Shown: positions 18,132-26,852, counted from the first letter of the stretch. The stretch: 64,000 nt of DNA from an uncultured Lachnospiraceae bacterium (GCA_910576815.1 CAJTKA010000002.1:131113-195112); one strand, 5' to 3'. A program made the numbers and translations. Notes: a model not told the origin generated them from the letters alone.

Positions 18132-18656
18132 TCACACCTCCCTTTCCGCTTCAAAAATATCTTTGATCGCCGCCATTCTGGGATCAGGCACGAAATGATC
18201 GCAATCGCACGTTCCCTCATTCAGATCCCTGCCGCATGTGGGACAGATTCCCTTACAATCCGGCTTACACAGAATCTTCATAGGCCAGCTTGTCACTATC
18301 TCACTGATCAGTAAGTCGTCTATGTCAAGCACATAACCGTCCATGAAAGGCTGTTCTTCATAGACTGCCGGATCCGATGAAGCCTCCGGCGCCCAAACCT
18401 CTCTGGTAAAGCGAAGCAATAGCTCCTGTTCCACAGGCTTTAAGCATCTGTCGCAAACCGCCTTGAAAGCAAATGCCGCTTCCGCCTCGATCTTTGCTTT
18501 TCCTTTTCCGGTGTTCGTAAAAACGAAGGATATCGGAGACAGCGCATGTCCCGGATATGTCTCGCCGCAGGCGGAAATCTCCGTGATCTGTGTCTCTACC
18601 TGCGTCTCAACGACTTTTTCCTCGTTTGTCAGGACTTCGGTCAGGTTCAAAAACAT
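18132..18656 (-). CDS. YceD/DUF177 family 23S rRNA accumulation protein
   Basis: 174 residues from ATG 18656, which has GGGAG six bases upstream; starts further up would lie inside the promoter. It carries CDRCLKP in the middle and a C-terminal Cys-rich region (CKPDCKGICPTCG then CDCDH) likely to bind zinc, both typical of DUF177. The family is linked to 23S rRNA maturation or L32 assembly and is nearly always encoded next to rpmF, as here. First gene of the core operon. Confidence 0.93.
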   Translation of the reverse strand: MFLNLTEVLTNEEKVVETQVETQITEISACGETYPGHALSPISFVFTNTGKGKAKIEAEAAFAFKAVCDRCLKPVEQELLLRFTREVWAPEASSDPAVYEEQPFMDGYVLDIDDLLISEIVTSWPMKILCKPDCKGICPTCGRDLNEGTCDCDHFVPDPRMAAIKDIFEAEREV

Positions 18657-18682
18657 AGCAGACTCCCATTCATACGCAAACA

Positions 18683-18711
18683 ATTATACATAGGGCACAT
18701 GGGTTTGTCAA
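18683..18711 (-). promoter_or_regulatory. Strong sigma-A promoter of the core operon
   Basis: Minus strand consensus TTGACA (plus 18706-18711), exactly 17 bases, then consensus TATAAT (plus 18683-18688). Transcription would start about 20 bases before the yceD start codon. It should drive yceD-rpmF strongly and, by read-through, the genes to ftsY. Confidence 0.92.
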
Positions 18712-18764
18712 CCGATAATTTTTGAATCGCCCCCGGTAATGCTTTCCCTTCACCGTAAACCATA

Positions 18765-21089
18765 TCATTCCGCAAGCCTTGCCGTTCCGTAAGCTGCCGG
18801 CGTCGACCAGCAGGTATTGGTGGTGTCGTACCAGTTCAGCATTCCGAGCCTTGCCCCGTTCTTACAGTCATTGATCTGCACTTCAAACCCGATGAGATCC
18901 CCGACTTTAGGCTTGATCACCGTCCACGCGATTGCCATCTCTACCATGTATCCGTCGTTTGTCAGCTGCACCTGCGAGATGATATAATCTTCCTTGCAGT
19001 CCTCCCCGTTAAAGGAGCGAGCATTCTCAAAGTTGACGCGGTACTGCTTGTCATCAGGCTCATATCCCATTGCCTTATCATTCTTCTCGTCAACAAACAC
19101 CTCGATGGAATCCTGAAGATGTACCTCCTGCGCCGACGCGTCAAGATTCGGATCCGTGACCTCCATCAACACATACAAAGCATCCTCATCCCACAGCGCC
19201 TTTGCCGTCGCGGATGCCTCAGGCTGTCCGCCCTCCGCGCTCACGATCGACAGCGCAAGTTCCTGTGCCTGATCCCAAGCGGCTTCCCCGACACCGTCCA
19301 CGGTCACACTTCCCTTACCGATGGTCACAAAAGGTTTTAAGATCAGCTTACCAAAGGCATCGCTGCTGTTATCCTGATTGTTTTCTGTATCATTCCAGGA
19401 AACAAGCCGCTCCCCATCCTGCACCCTGACATCCATCCTCACTTCACCGTATGCTTCCAGAGTCTCTGCCTCCACGAAAAATTCCGCCTCATATCCCTTG
19501 TCTGTTTCCTTAACGGCGCTTCTTTCCATGGTATCTGTGATCACATCGCCCTCCGACAGCTGCACATACAGTCTCACTTCATCCCTATCGTCAGCCTTCG
19601 CATCCTCTACCGCGACTTTAACGCCGAGCCCTTTCTCATTCCATATGGGTGCAAACGAAGCCCTTGTCTCATCATCTCCAAATACGATTTCAGAAGCCGC
19701 CTCGTAATCGTACATCTGCAATGCCTGCGCACTGTGTATGACAGGCCCTAATCTGGAGGCGTCCACAAATGCCCAGAATGCGGGCTTTGGTTGATACTGC
19801 GCATCAAACAAAAGCGGGCACTGTACTCTTCTGCCGTCGGCGGAACCGCCCACCGAATTAGAATACTGTAACCAGCTATGGCCATCGTCGGTCCCCCAGA
19901 ACACAATGGCAGTGATCGGGATCCCTTCCTGTTTCAGGCTCACGACCGCCTCATGCAGGGAGCGGTACACAGATGCCTGCTTGGCATATTCCTCCTCCGG
20001 GTCGCTCCCGTCGAAATCATTGCTCGATTTCAAGTCAAGTTCCGTGATCTGGATCTCATCCACCAGCGCCGCATACTTGCCGGCACACTCCTTAAATTCA
20101 GCGGCGGAAAAGTTCATATCATAATGTCCCTGCATCCCCATGCCGTCGATCCGCGCATCGGGGTTAGCCTTGATCTGCCCGATCAGCTTACAGATCCCTT
20201 CCGCCTTGGTCAGATTGGTATCGTTATAGTCATTATAGAAAAGTTTGATATGGGCAGGCGCATACCGATTGGCATACACAAACGCCGATTCGATAAATTC
20301 CGCGCTTTGAAACACCTGATACCAGGAAGATTCGGTACGCAGACCGCCGTCGCTGTCATTGACCGCCTCGTTGACGACATCCCAGGCGTAGATCATGCCC
20401 TGAAACTCGCTGTCTGCTCCCTCGTAGTGCTCCATCACATCTTTTATGTAATGTTCCAGGCGGGCCAGCATGGTCTCCTTGTCCACATAAGGCTTATTTT
20501 CCTTATAATCCTCATGGAAAAACCATTCCGGCGTCTGGGAATGCCACACCAACACATGGCCTCTGACCATGATCTTCTGTCCGTCTCTGCCGACGGTATC
20601 ATTGTATGCCTTGATTTCTTTTAACATCGCGTCGGCCACTGAAAAATCAAGGACCGGAAAACCGTCGTCGCCGATCTTAGGCTGGTATCCCAAAAAGGAA
20701 TCCGGCTTCATCTCGTTTTCCATGGTGACACTGTTAAACTGCCCCTTTACCAGTTCCATCCTGGCTTGGTCCGAGATGGCATTCGCCGGCACGCAGACAC
20801 CCACCCTGCCGCCAAAATCTCTGGCAAACGCATAACGCAGCGTCAGTTCATCCTCCGCACCCCACTCAAAGGTCTGCGGATCCTGTATCTGTATCGCGGC
20901 CTGTGTCTGATTCTGCGGCTGCTCTACCTCCTGTTCCTGTGCCGTGTCCTGCGGCTGCCCTGCCGTCTGCTCCTTTGCCGTATCCGCTGACTGTGTTCCA
21001 CCGCCCGCGCTACAGCCGGCCAGAACAAGGGCCAAACCAATCGGTGCCAGCTTCCTACTCCAATATTTTATCCGTCTTCCTTTTCTCAT
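18765..21089 (-). CDS. Lipoprotein endo-1,4-beta-xylanase, GH10 with C-terminal CBM9-like domains
   Basis: 774 residues from ATG 21089 (AAAGGAGAAGGAAA upstream; earlier in-frame ATGs lack a site). A lipoprotein signal ends at L-A-G-C26, so the enzyme is tethered to the outer face of the membrane. A Gln/Glu/Thr linker runs to about 70. The GH10 barrel (about 75-430) has the acid/base E241 in AWDVVNEA and nucleophile E350 in ITELDLKSS, plus RGHVLVWHSQTPEWF. Two beta-sandwich modules follow: a degenerate one (about 450-600) and a clear CBM9-like one (about 605-774, starting VTVDGVGEAAWDQA). It would cut xylan. It is monocistronic, with TATAAT at plus 21175-21180 as a possible -10. Confidence 0.93.
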   Translation of the reverse strand: MRKGRRIKYWSRKLAPIGLALVLAGCSAGGGTQSADTAKEQTAGQPQDTAQEQEVEQPQNQTQAAIQIQDPQTFEWGAEDELTLRYAFARDFGGRVGVCVPANAISDQARMELVKGQFNSVTMENEMKPDSFLGYQPKIGDDGFPVLDFSVADAMLKEIKAYNDTVGRDGQKIMVRGHVLVWHSQTPEWFFHEDYKENKPYVDKETMLARLEHYIKDVMEHYEGADSEFQGMIYAWDVVNEAVNDSDGGLRTESSWYQVFQSAEFIESAFVYANRYAPAHIKLFYNDYNDTNLTKAEGICKLIGQIKANPDARIDGMGMQGHYDMNFSAAEFKECAGKYAALVDEIQITELDLKSSNDFDGSDPEEEYAKQASVYRSLHEAVVSLKQEGIPITAIVFWGTDDGHSWLQYSNSVGGSADGRRVQCPLLFDAQYQPKPAFWAFVDASRLGPVIHSAQALQMYDYEAASEIVFGDDETRASFAPIWNEKGLGVKVAVEDAKADDRDEVRLYVQLSEGDVITDTMERSAVKETDKGYEAEFFVEAETLEAYGEVRMDVRVQDGERLVSWNDTENNQDNSSDAFGKLILKPFVTIGKGSVTVDGVGEAAWDQAQELALSIVSAEGGQPEASATAKALWDEDALYVLMEVTDPNLDASAQEVHLQDSIEVFVDEKNDKAMGYEPDDKQYRVNFENARSFNGEDCKEDYIISQVQLTNDGYMVEMAIAWTVIKPKVGDLIGFEVQINDCKNGARLGMLNWYDTTNTCWSTPAAYGTARLAE

Positions 21090-21202
21090 TTTCCTTCTCC
21101 TTTGGTCTCTCATTAAGACTCTGCGCCCATACTCCGCGCTGTTAATGATTTTAGTACAACGGATGATTGATTTCATTATAAATATTGCCATTGTTTCTGC
21201 AC

Positions 21203-21655
21203 TTATTGCTCTATTTGGACTTTTTCGATTTCTCTTAACCTCTCATTGATGCTCCCGGCCTCCTTACGGCTGAACAGATAAAATACAGACCACATCACGG
21301 CAAAGGTGACGCAGGCAACCAGAAGCTCCCAAATAAGATAGCCGTTTGACTGCATGGGAATCCATGAAAGCCGATGCGCAACGGCAAAGAAGGTGCCCGT
21401 CCCCACAAAGAAATGAATGCCCACTTTCGCAAACAGAGAAGGCCGCTCCCAGCCATACACAATGGGCGTGCTGCCGTAACCGATCCCCACAAGAACCGAT
21501 CCCGCGGCATGCCTCGGATACGCTTCCAGAATCGAAAACAGAAACTCTTTTCCCTGCAGGTAGTAAGCAAACAGGCAGAAGAAAACAAAAAAAGTACAGC
21601 CCCATAAAATGCCGCGCAGCAGATATTTCATCCATGTTCTGACAGAATATTTCAT
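21203..21655 (-). CDS. DUF3021 family membrane protein (partner of LytTR regulator)
   Basis: 150 residues with four membrane helices (about 12-32, 38-60, 72-90, 103-125) and a charged C-terminal tail (LFSRKEAGSINERLREIEKVQIEQ). DUF3021 proteins are usually encoded right after a LytTR regulator and are thought to restrain it at the membrane. Here the start overlaps the LytTR stop by four bases (ATGA), which fits a tight regulatory pair. Confidence 0.85.
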   Translation of the reverse strand: MKYSVRTWMKYLLRGILWGCTFFVFFCLFAYYLQGKEFLFSILEAYPRHAAGSVLVGIGYGSTPIVYGWERPSLFAKVGIHFFVGTGTFFAVAHRLSWIPMQSNGYLIWELLVACVTFAVMWSVFYLFSRKEAGSINERLREIEKVQIEQ

Positions 21656-22101
21656 TGTAATCCCAGCCTTTCTTTGAATGATTTGCGAAAACTTCTGGAA
21701 ATATAGTCCTCCATTCCGTTTTTCATGACCAGTTCCAGCGACCCGTTAAACCCGGCGGACACATGGCTGATCCGCCTGATATTGACGATCGCGGATTTCG
21801 AGACGCGGACAAAGGCTTCTCCCAGATACCGTTCCATCTCATAGAGCGGCCGATCCAGCCTGTATCTGTTTTTTAGCTTGTCATAACAGATCACTTCCCG
21901 CCCCTCCGTGCGGATCAATTCTAAACCGCCCGGCTCCAAAAAATAAGTCTTGCCGTCTCTTACGGCAGTAAGCGGCAGCAAGTCTGCTCCCTCCTTCTCC
22001 AGGATGGAAACTGCCTCGGCGACCGCGGGGGACATCTGCCGCAGATATAAAACGGCATGCGGATCCGTACAGGCCGCATGGATATTGCATTCTACTCTCA
22101 T
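21652..22101 (-). CDS. LytTR-type DNA-binding regulator
   Basis: 149 residues from ATG 22101 (GAGGAG seven bases upstream). Residues about 50-147 form a LytTR domain: FLEPGGLELIRTEG, ICYDKLKNRYRLDRPLYEMERYL, FVRVSKSAIVNIRRI and the closing ISRSFRKSFKERLG. The N-terminal 45 residues lack a receiver domain, so activity must be controlled otherwise, probably by the overlapping DUF3021 gene. It is divergent from the ABC exporter genes at 22310-23847 and likely controls them. Confidence 0.9.
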   Translation of the reverse strand: MRVECNIHAACTDPHAVLYLRQMSPAVAEAVSILEKEGADLLPLTAVRDGKTYFLEPGGLELIRTEGREVICYDKLKNRYRLDRPLYEMERYLGEAFVRVSKSAIVNIRRISHVSAGFNGSLELVMKNGMEDYISRSFRKSFKERLGLQ

Positions 22102-22114
22102 TGTGAAACTCCTC

Positions 22115-22133
22115 GTCTGTGCACTGCTCATTG
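22115..22133. repeat. 19-base intergenic repeat (copy 2 of 2)
   Basis: Identical to 2349-2367. It lies a few bases upstream of the LytTR ribosome site, in the divergent promoter region. Confidence 0.6.
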
Positions 22134-22235
22134 CCTTCGCGTACATCTTAACACATAATTCGCAGATCGTGGGTGCATTTGAGACAGGAAATCCTACCAC
22201 TTACGCATCGCAGTCAGCCGCTCCCCCATAAGGCG

Positions 22236-22264
22236 TTGAATCACGGAAAGGCGCGTGATAGAAT
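22236..22264 (+). promoter_or_regulatory. Promoter of the ABC exporter genes
   Basis: TTGAAT (22236-22241), 17-base spacer, TAGAAT (22259-22264). The 130 bases between this and the LytTR start codon are the likely site of LytTR control; no certain LytTR box was identified. Confidence 0.7.
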
Positions 22265-22309
22265 GACGCCAACTTCAAACAACGAGAAAACCATGGTAAG
22301 GAGGTATCT

Positions 22310-23083
22310 ATGTCTCAAATCATAGTACAGGCAGAGCATCTGCATCTGTCTTACAAAAATGTCCGCGCCGTACAGGATGTGTCCTTTTCCCTGAAGGAAG
22401 GGGAAGTTTTGGCCGTCGTCGGCGCAAACGGCTCAGGGAAAACATCCACCATCGAATGTGTGGAGGGTCTGCGGAAGCCTGACAGCGGTTCCGTTCAGGT
22501 ATTCGGGCAAGATCCCTGGTCTCATCGACGGGAAGTCTACCGCAAAATCGGCATCCAGTTACAGGAAACCGAATATCCCGCCAAGATCCGGGTGGAAGAA
22601 CTGTGCCGCCTGTATGCCGGCTTCTATGAGCGGCCCGCCGATTGGGAAGGACTGCTTTCCCAGATGGATCTGGAAGAAAAGAGAAAACGCACGGTGAGTA
22701 AACTTTCCGGCGGTGAAAAGCAGCGTCTTTCGGTATTATTGGCTTTGATGGGAAGACCCAGGCTTTTGATCCTGGACGAACTGACTACAGGGCTTGATCC
22801 GGAGGTCAGGCAGAATATGTGGGAAACCTTTCGTGCCATTCGGGATAACGGCGTCGCCATTCTTCTGGTCTCGCATTATCTGGATGAAGTCGAGGCCCTG
22901 GCTGACCGTATGCTCTATCTGGAGCAGGGCAAGCAGCTGTTTTTCGGTTCTCAGGCGGAATTTCGGAAATGGGCAAAGGCACGGATCGCTCCCGAAGACC
23001 TGCCGGGGGACTGCTCCCTGGAAAAGCTCTATTTACAGATCGTTCCCAAAACAACAGGTATAACAATGGAGGGTATCTTATGA
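22310..23083 (+). CDS. ABC transporter ATP-binding protein (BcrA/ABC-2 class)
   Basis: 257 residues. Walker A is GANGSGKTS (near 41), with an ABC signature LSGGEKQRLSVLLALMG (near 137), Walker B LLILDELTTGLD (near 157; E-L-T replaces the common E-P-T) and an H-loop LLVSHYLDEVE. AAGGAGG precedes ATG. It pairs with the ABC-2 permease overlapping its stop by four bases. Family members export antibiotics, peptides or lipids. The flanking LytTR modules suggest induction by an outside signal; the substrate is unknown. Confidence 0.92.
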   Translation: MSQIIVQAEHLHLSYKNVRAVQDVSFSLKEGEVLAVVGANGSGKTSTIECVEGLRKPDSGSVQVFGQDPWSHRREVYRKIGIQLQETEYPAKIRVEELCRLYAGFYERPADWEGLLSQMDLEEKRKRTVSKLSGGEKQRLSVLLALMGRPRLLILDELTTGLDPEVRQNMWETFRAIRDNGVAILLVSHYLDEVEALADRMLYLEQGKQLFFGSQAEFRKWAKARIAPEDLPGDCSLEKLYLQIVPKTTGITMEGIL

Positions 23084-23847
23084 ACACAATGGACATGAAA
23101 CGGTTTTTATTCACCTGCAAAATAGAATTTGTATTGATGGTACGGAATTTTTTCGGGTTTTTCTTTGGCCTGATCTTTCCTTTGATGATGTTAGTACTGT
23201 TCGGTTCGATCTTTGGAAATCAGCCGTTCTCGCCAGGCTCCGATCTGCGAATGATGGATCTCTCCATTCCCGGCTACGCCGTGATGGTCATGGGGGTTGC
23301 GGGGCTGATGTCCTTTCCCCTGACTTTGGCAGAATGCAAAGAAAAGAAAATTTACAAACGGTTTGACGCCACTCCTGTCGGAAAGGCGCACATCATCCTG
23401 GCACAGATCACGGTGAATCTCCTCCTGACCGTCCTGGGGATCGCCATCCTTTTGGCTGCCGGAAAACTTCTCTATCAGCTGCAGATCCAGGGCGATATCC
23501 TGTCGATTGCCGTGTCCGCGCTACTCTCCATCGCGGCCATGTTTGCCATGGGTTTTCTGTTTACCGCCGTCGGAAAGGACGCAAAGCTCACTCACTTGCT
23601 GTGCTATCTGTTTTACTTTGTGATGCTCTTTCTCTCCGGCGCAACGGTGCCTGCCATGCTCTTTCCCGAGCAGATCCGCAAGCTCTCACAGCTTCTGCCC
23701 ATGACCCATGCCGTCGATCTGATGCAGGGCGTTTTTGTGGGAAACAGTCTGTCCATGCACGGTAAGGAACTGTTGATCCTCGGCGGAATCTGTCTGGTAT
23801 TTTACGGCGTGGGAGCCCTTTGCTATACAAAGCGGGACTGGACTTAA
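23080..23847 (+). CDS. ABC-2 type transporter permease
   Basis: 255 residues starting in the ATGA overlap with the ATPase gene. Six membrane helices are visible, the first at FFGFFFGLIFPLMMLVLFGSI (about 20-42), then a short outer loop (PFSPGSDLRMMDLSIPGYA), and a last helix ending in TKRDWT. The layout is that of drug/peptide ABC-2 exporters. It converges with the second DUF3021 gene, overlapping by four bases at the stops. Confidence 0.9.
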   Translation: MNTMDMKRFLFTCKIEFVLMVRNFFGFFFGLIFPLMMLVLFGSIFGNQPFSPGSDLRMMDLSIPGYAVMVMGVAGLMSFPLTLAECKEKKIYKRFDATPVGKAHIILAQITVNLLLTVLGIAILLAAGKLLYQLQIQGDILSIAVSALLSIAAMFAMGFLFTAVGKDAKLTHLLCYLFYFVMLFLSGATVPAMLFPEQIRKLSQLLPMTHAVDLMQGVFVGNSLSMHGKELLILGGICLVFYGVGALCYTKRDWT

Positions 23848-24329
23848 ACAGTCCGTCCCCCGCCTGCCTGATATTCCTGTAATTTACTGTTGAGCCGCTG
23901 CGTCTCCTTTTTATGCCAGTTCCATACCACGGCAGATACAACGGCAAACACTACCAAGATTCCAAACGCCATCACTGCCAGCATGGGCAGGTTTCCTCTC
24001 TCGATCCAGCCAAAGTGATAACCGCCGCCCAACACTACGACAATGATATACAGATAATGCAGGAATTTCCAGCACAGGATACTTGTGCGGCCAACCTCCC
24101 GTCTGGTGTAAAAAAAGTTGCCCAGACAGCATACAAAGGCTATCAGTGGAAGCTGCCAAAGGATATCCACACTGACCCGCGGGTCGCCCGGCCAGAAAAC
24201 CTTGATGTAAGCCGCACTGACCAGAACACTTCCCGTTGTCACCATGCAGAATGTCAGCAGGATTTCCCTGATCCATCTTCTAATCGATTCAGGCATCATA
24301 TTCTCCATTCCAGAACACTTATCTTTCAC
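23844..24329 (-). CDS. DUF3021-like four-helix membrane protein (second copy)
   Basis: 161 residues using GTG at 24329, which has AAAGGAG seven bases upstream; an ATG 21 bases further in is the alternative. Four membrane helices (about 20-42, 53-70, 84-105, 115-140) and a charged tail rich in Lys/Glu/Gln mirror the DUF3021 protein at 21203. It stands in the expected place after a LytTR domain, but that partner is part of a broken chimeric gene, so it may be orphaned. Confidence 0.7.
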   Translation of the reverse strand: MKDKCSGMENMMPESIRRWIREILLTFCMVTTGSVLVSAAYIKVFWPGDPRVSVDILWQLPLIAFVCCLGNFFYTRREVGRTSILCWKFLHYLYIIVVVLGGGYHFGWIERGNLPMLAVMAFGILVVFAVVSAVVWNWHKKETQRLNSKLQEYQAGGGRTV

Positions 24330-24415
24330 AATCTCTCTCCTTTTCACATTTCAAACAGAGTCCGTTCTCTTTCGCGCCCATGGCGCGCCTGCCGTTTCCG
24401 TCACTCGCAGACTGT

Positions 24416-24953
24416 CTACATACCGAGCCGCCTTTTTAACAACGGTACATACTGCCTGGAAATGATGAGTTTTTCCCCGTTTTTCATCTGCGCCTCAAAA
24501 CGCCCGCCGAAATCAGGCGCGAACTGCTTCACCTTGGCGAGATTGATGATCACCGACTTAGAGGCGCGGAAAAAGTCCGTATTCGCATACTCTTCCTCGA
24601 TCTCGTACAACTTATATTTGACTTCGTATACGCCCTGTTCCAAATAAAGAAACACTTTATTATCCACGGATTCAAAATAGTAGACATCCCCCGCATCGAT
24701 CTGCCTGACCACACCGATCTTCCTGCGGATCGCTTCATTGTCCTTTCCCAGACGATAGCCGCAGATTTCTGCCGCTCCCGCTGTCTGCGCATATAGCGTA
24801 CAAAGCATATTGATGGTGGTGGACTTACCCGCGCCGTTGACCCCCCAGAAAGCCGAATAAATCTCCCTTCTCCACGAGGAAGTTGATGTCATCCACCGCC
24901 TTGACCTCCCCAAACCGCTTGACCAGATGTTCCACTCTGACTGCCGTTTCCAT
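24416..24953 (-). pseudogene. Chimeric pseudogene: start of an ABC ATPase joined in frame to a LytTR domain, with a frameshift
   Basis: From ATG 24953 the frame encodes a normal ATPase start (METAVRVEHLVKRFGEVKAV) up to DLFGFLG. A run of six C on the plus strand (24841-24846) is one base too long and shifts the frame just before Walker A. In the next frame NGAGKSTTINMLCTLYAQ continues to IRRKIGVV, where the ATPase stops short of its Q-loop. It then runs directly into LytTR sequence (DAGDVYYFESVDNKVFLYL onward to ISRQYVPLLKRRLGM). A deletion therefore fused two genes and removed most of the ATPase and the front of the regulator. The DUF3021 gene downstream is the usual LytTR partner. Confidence 0.85.
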
Positions 24954-24979
24954 ACACGACAGGCACAAAAAGAAAGGAA

Positions 24980-25007
24980 TTGTCTTTTACAAAATATATG
25001 ATATACT
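24980..25007 (+). promoter_or_regulatory. Promoter of the hemerythrin gene
   Basis: TTGTCT (24980-24985), 16-base spacer, TATACT (25002-25007). A strong ribosome site AAAGGAGG follows before ATG 25041. Confidence 0.65.
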
Positions 25008-25040
25008 TAATGCGAAGCCCGCGATAAAGGAGGTTTTCTC

Positions 25041-25856
25041 ATGTATTATTTTACCGACGACTGCCTGATCGGTGTGGAAGCTATAGACAACGAGCACCGC
25101 GAACTGTTTCGTATCATCAACGACACGCAGGAGCTTTTAGACAATCAGATCATAAACGACAAATATGACCGTATTCTCGAGATGGTGGAACGTCTGGAGC
25201 AATATGCAGAAGAACATTTTCAGCACGAGGAGGAGTATATGGAGACCATACATCACCCCGAGCTGAATCTGCAGAAACGTCAGCATCTTTTCTTCCGCGA
25301 CAAAATAAACGGTATCACGAACTCTTTTTCCTCAGATCATGCACAGCAGGAAGTACTGGAGGATCTGCTGCGCTATCTCGTGACCTGGCTGTACCGCCAC
25401 ATCATCAGCTCTGATCTGATGATCGGCAAATTAAAGCCCTCGGAGGAACGCTGCGCACCGATATTTACGGATACCTACCTGACAGACATCCCGATCATCG
25501 ACAAAGAACATAAAGAACTGTTCCGTATCATCGGCGATGTGTACCGTATCATGACCGATGAACTGGCCTTTGACAAATACGATGAGATCATACGTCTGTT
25601 GGATGAGCTAAGGGAATACACGAAATTCCACTTTCAGGACGAAGAACTCTACATGGAAAGCATTCACTACGAAGGGTTGGAAGCGCAGAAACGGGCGCAT
25701 GAGGCCTTTATCTCCAGGTTGGATGAAATGGACTTAGACCACATCGATGAAAACCAGCAGGAAACGCTGGAGGATCTGATGGAATTTCTGACGGAGTGGC
25801 TGGTCAACCACATTTTACACAGTGATAAGAAAATCGGTAAAGGGGCGCAGGCTTAG
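25041..25856 (+). CDS. Tandem bacteriohemerythrin (two hemerythrin domains)
   Basis: 271 residues made of two hemerythrin domains (about 1-130 and 138-268). Both keep the di-iron ligand pattern: domain 1 has DNEHRELF, HFQHEEEYM, QKRQHLFF and YRHIISSD; domain 2 has DKEHKELF, HFQDEELYM, QKRAHEAF and NHILHSD. The middle His of H-x-x-x-E is replaced by Asp in domain 2 (HFQDEE instead of HFQHEE), but the usual ligands H and E remain. Such proteins bind O2 or NO through a non-haem di-iron centre. In an anaerobe they may buffer oxygen or sense it. It is soluble and monocistronic. Confidence 0.9.
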   Translation: MYYFTDDCLIGVEAIDNEHRELFRIINDTQELLDNQIINDKYDRILEMVERLEQYAEEHFQHEEEYMETIHHPELNLQKRQHLFFRDKINGITNSFSSDHAQQEVLEDLLRYLVTWLYRHIISSDLMIGKLKPSEERCAPIFTDTYLTDIPIIDKEHKELFRIIGDVYRIMTDELAFDKYDEIIRLLDELREYTKFHFQDEELYMESIHYEGLEAQKRAHEAFISRLDEMDLDHIDENQQETLEDLMEFLTEWLVNHILHSDKKIGKGAQA

Positions 25857-25874
25857 CGCCCCTCTTTTTACGTC

Positions 25875-26201
25875 TCAGGCAAACAGATACTGATATTTGC
25901 GCCGCTGCATACGTATGAGGTCTCCGACTCGTTTTTTCGTTTCGAGCGGATATTCTGCGTCCGCCTCTAAAAGTCTTTCCACATCGGCATTGGTAAATCG
26001 GAATTTCAGATGCTGTCCGTAGCGTTTTTCCACCGCGTCCCAGGTATTTCCCAAACGCCCGCAGGCCTGTCAGCTGTTCCACCTGCTGCGTCAAAAACAC
26101 TGCCCTGTTTTCCACTTCTTCCCGCTGTACCATTTCAGTTGATTGCCTTTTGAGGACTGTCTGCACGGTCCGCCTGCATCCCCTTCAAACAAAGTCACCA
26201 T
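25875..26201 (-). pseudogene. Remnant of a HipA-like partner protein
   Basis: ATG 26201 overlaps the end of the HTH gene and opens a frame MVTLFEGDAGGPCRQSSKGN that stops after about 36 codons. The same frame reopens further on and ends naturally as VEKRYGQHLKF...RRKYQYLFA, with stop at 25875-25877. A stretch in between (VFLTQQVEQLTGLRAFGKYL) reads in another frame. The total of about 108 codons is far shorter than HipA-like proteins, and the tail pattern (F-T-x-x-D-V-E, then RRKYQYLF) recalls the end of that family from memory. It is best seen as a gene with a large internal deletion and compensating shifts. Confidence 0.55.
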
Positions 26202-26779
26202 GTCTGATTCCTCTCTACCCGAAGCCAAAAATCATCGTCCGCCATCCTGCCCTCCGTCTTTTCTATGATCATCAGCGGATCATAAAAAGGCAGATTCAGT
26301 TCCTCCAACATCAGTTTCATCTTATCTCTGCTTTTCGGAAAACAACGGGATTCCAAAAATGCCTCGTACTGCTCATAGGTGGGAGCCTCGATTTTCCCGA
26401 ACGCACGACACATCACATCCTTTGTATAATGATAGACGCGCACCTGCTTCTCCTGCTGCGACACATCAATGATGCTGCAGATATCTTCTTCCCTTCCGTA
26501 GTAAAGACGCAGCGGTGTCTGACACTGCGGCATTCGGAAACGCTCGATGCAGCCGGGGTCTTCCCGTATCAATCTGCACAGTGTCACGATTTCACCCTTG
26601 ATAGGCGTTTTCTGTATCTCCCACCGTTCTATCGTCTTTACGGAGACATTGGCAAAACAGGCAAACGCCGCCTACGTCAGGCCAAGCATCTTTCGCAGAC
26701 GTTTGATTTCCCCGGCGGTGATCGTATTCGCTATGACATATTTCTGCTGCTGTTTTTCTACTGCATCCTCTCTTGCCAT
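26195..26779 (-). pseudogene. HTH (XRE-like) regulator interrupted by an in-frame TAG
   Basis: From ATG 26779 the frame reads MAREDAVEKQQQKYVIANT through an XRE-type helix-turn-helix (RLRKMLGLT-stop-AAFACFANVSVKTIERWE). The stop is TAG at 26674-26672, where a CAG glutamine is expected in LTQAAFA. After it the frame stays open for another 159 codons to NQTW, including YTKDVMCRAFGK and FYDPLMIIEKT. A single C-to-T change would explain it. An internal restart could still make the C-terminal part. It overlaps the HipA-like remnant downstream, as antitoxin-toxin-like pairs do. Confidence 0.75.
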
Positions 26780-26812
26780 CTTCCACCCATTCTCTCGATT
26801 GTAATCTGATGT

Positions 26813-26852
26813 AAAAAACAGGCGCCACCATTCATTGATCGTGACACCTGTT
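26813..26852 (-). terminator. Terminator after ackA
   Basis: A 12-base stem (26841-26852 with 26817-26828, two G-U pairs) is followed on the minus strand by a run of T (plus A 26813-26818). It ends the pta-ackA transcript about 48 bases past the ackA stop. Confidence 0.8.

Noticed and set aside
18657..18683. Longer N-terminus for the YceD protein
   Set aside because: It would overlap the -10 box of the consensus promoter; the ATG at 18656 has a proper ribosome site.
19878..20624. 248-codon plus-strand frame
   Set aside because: Antisense shadow of the GH10 xylanase domain; no start signals.
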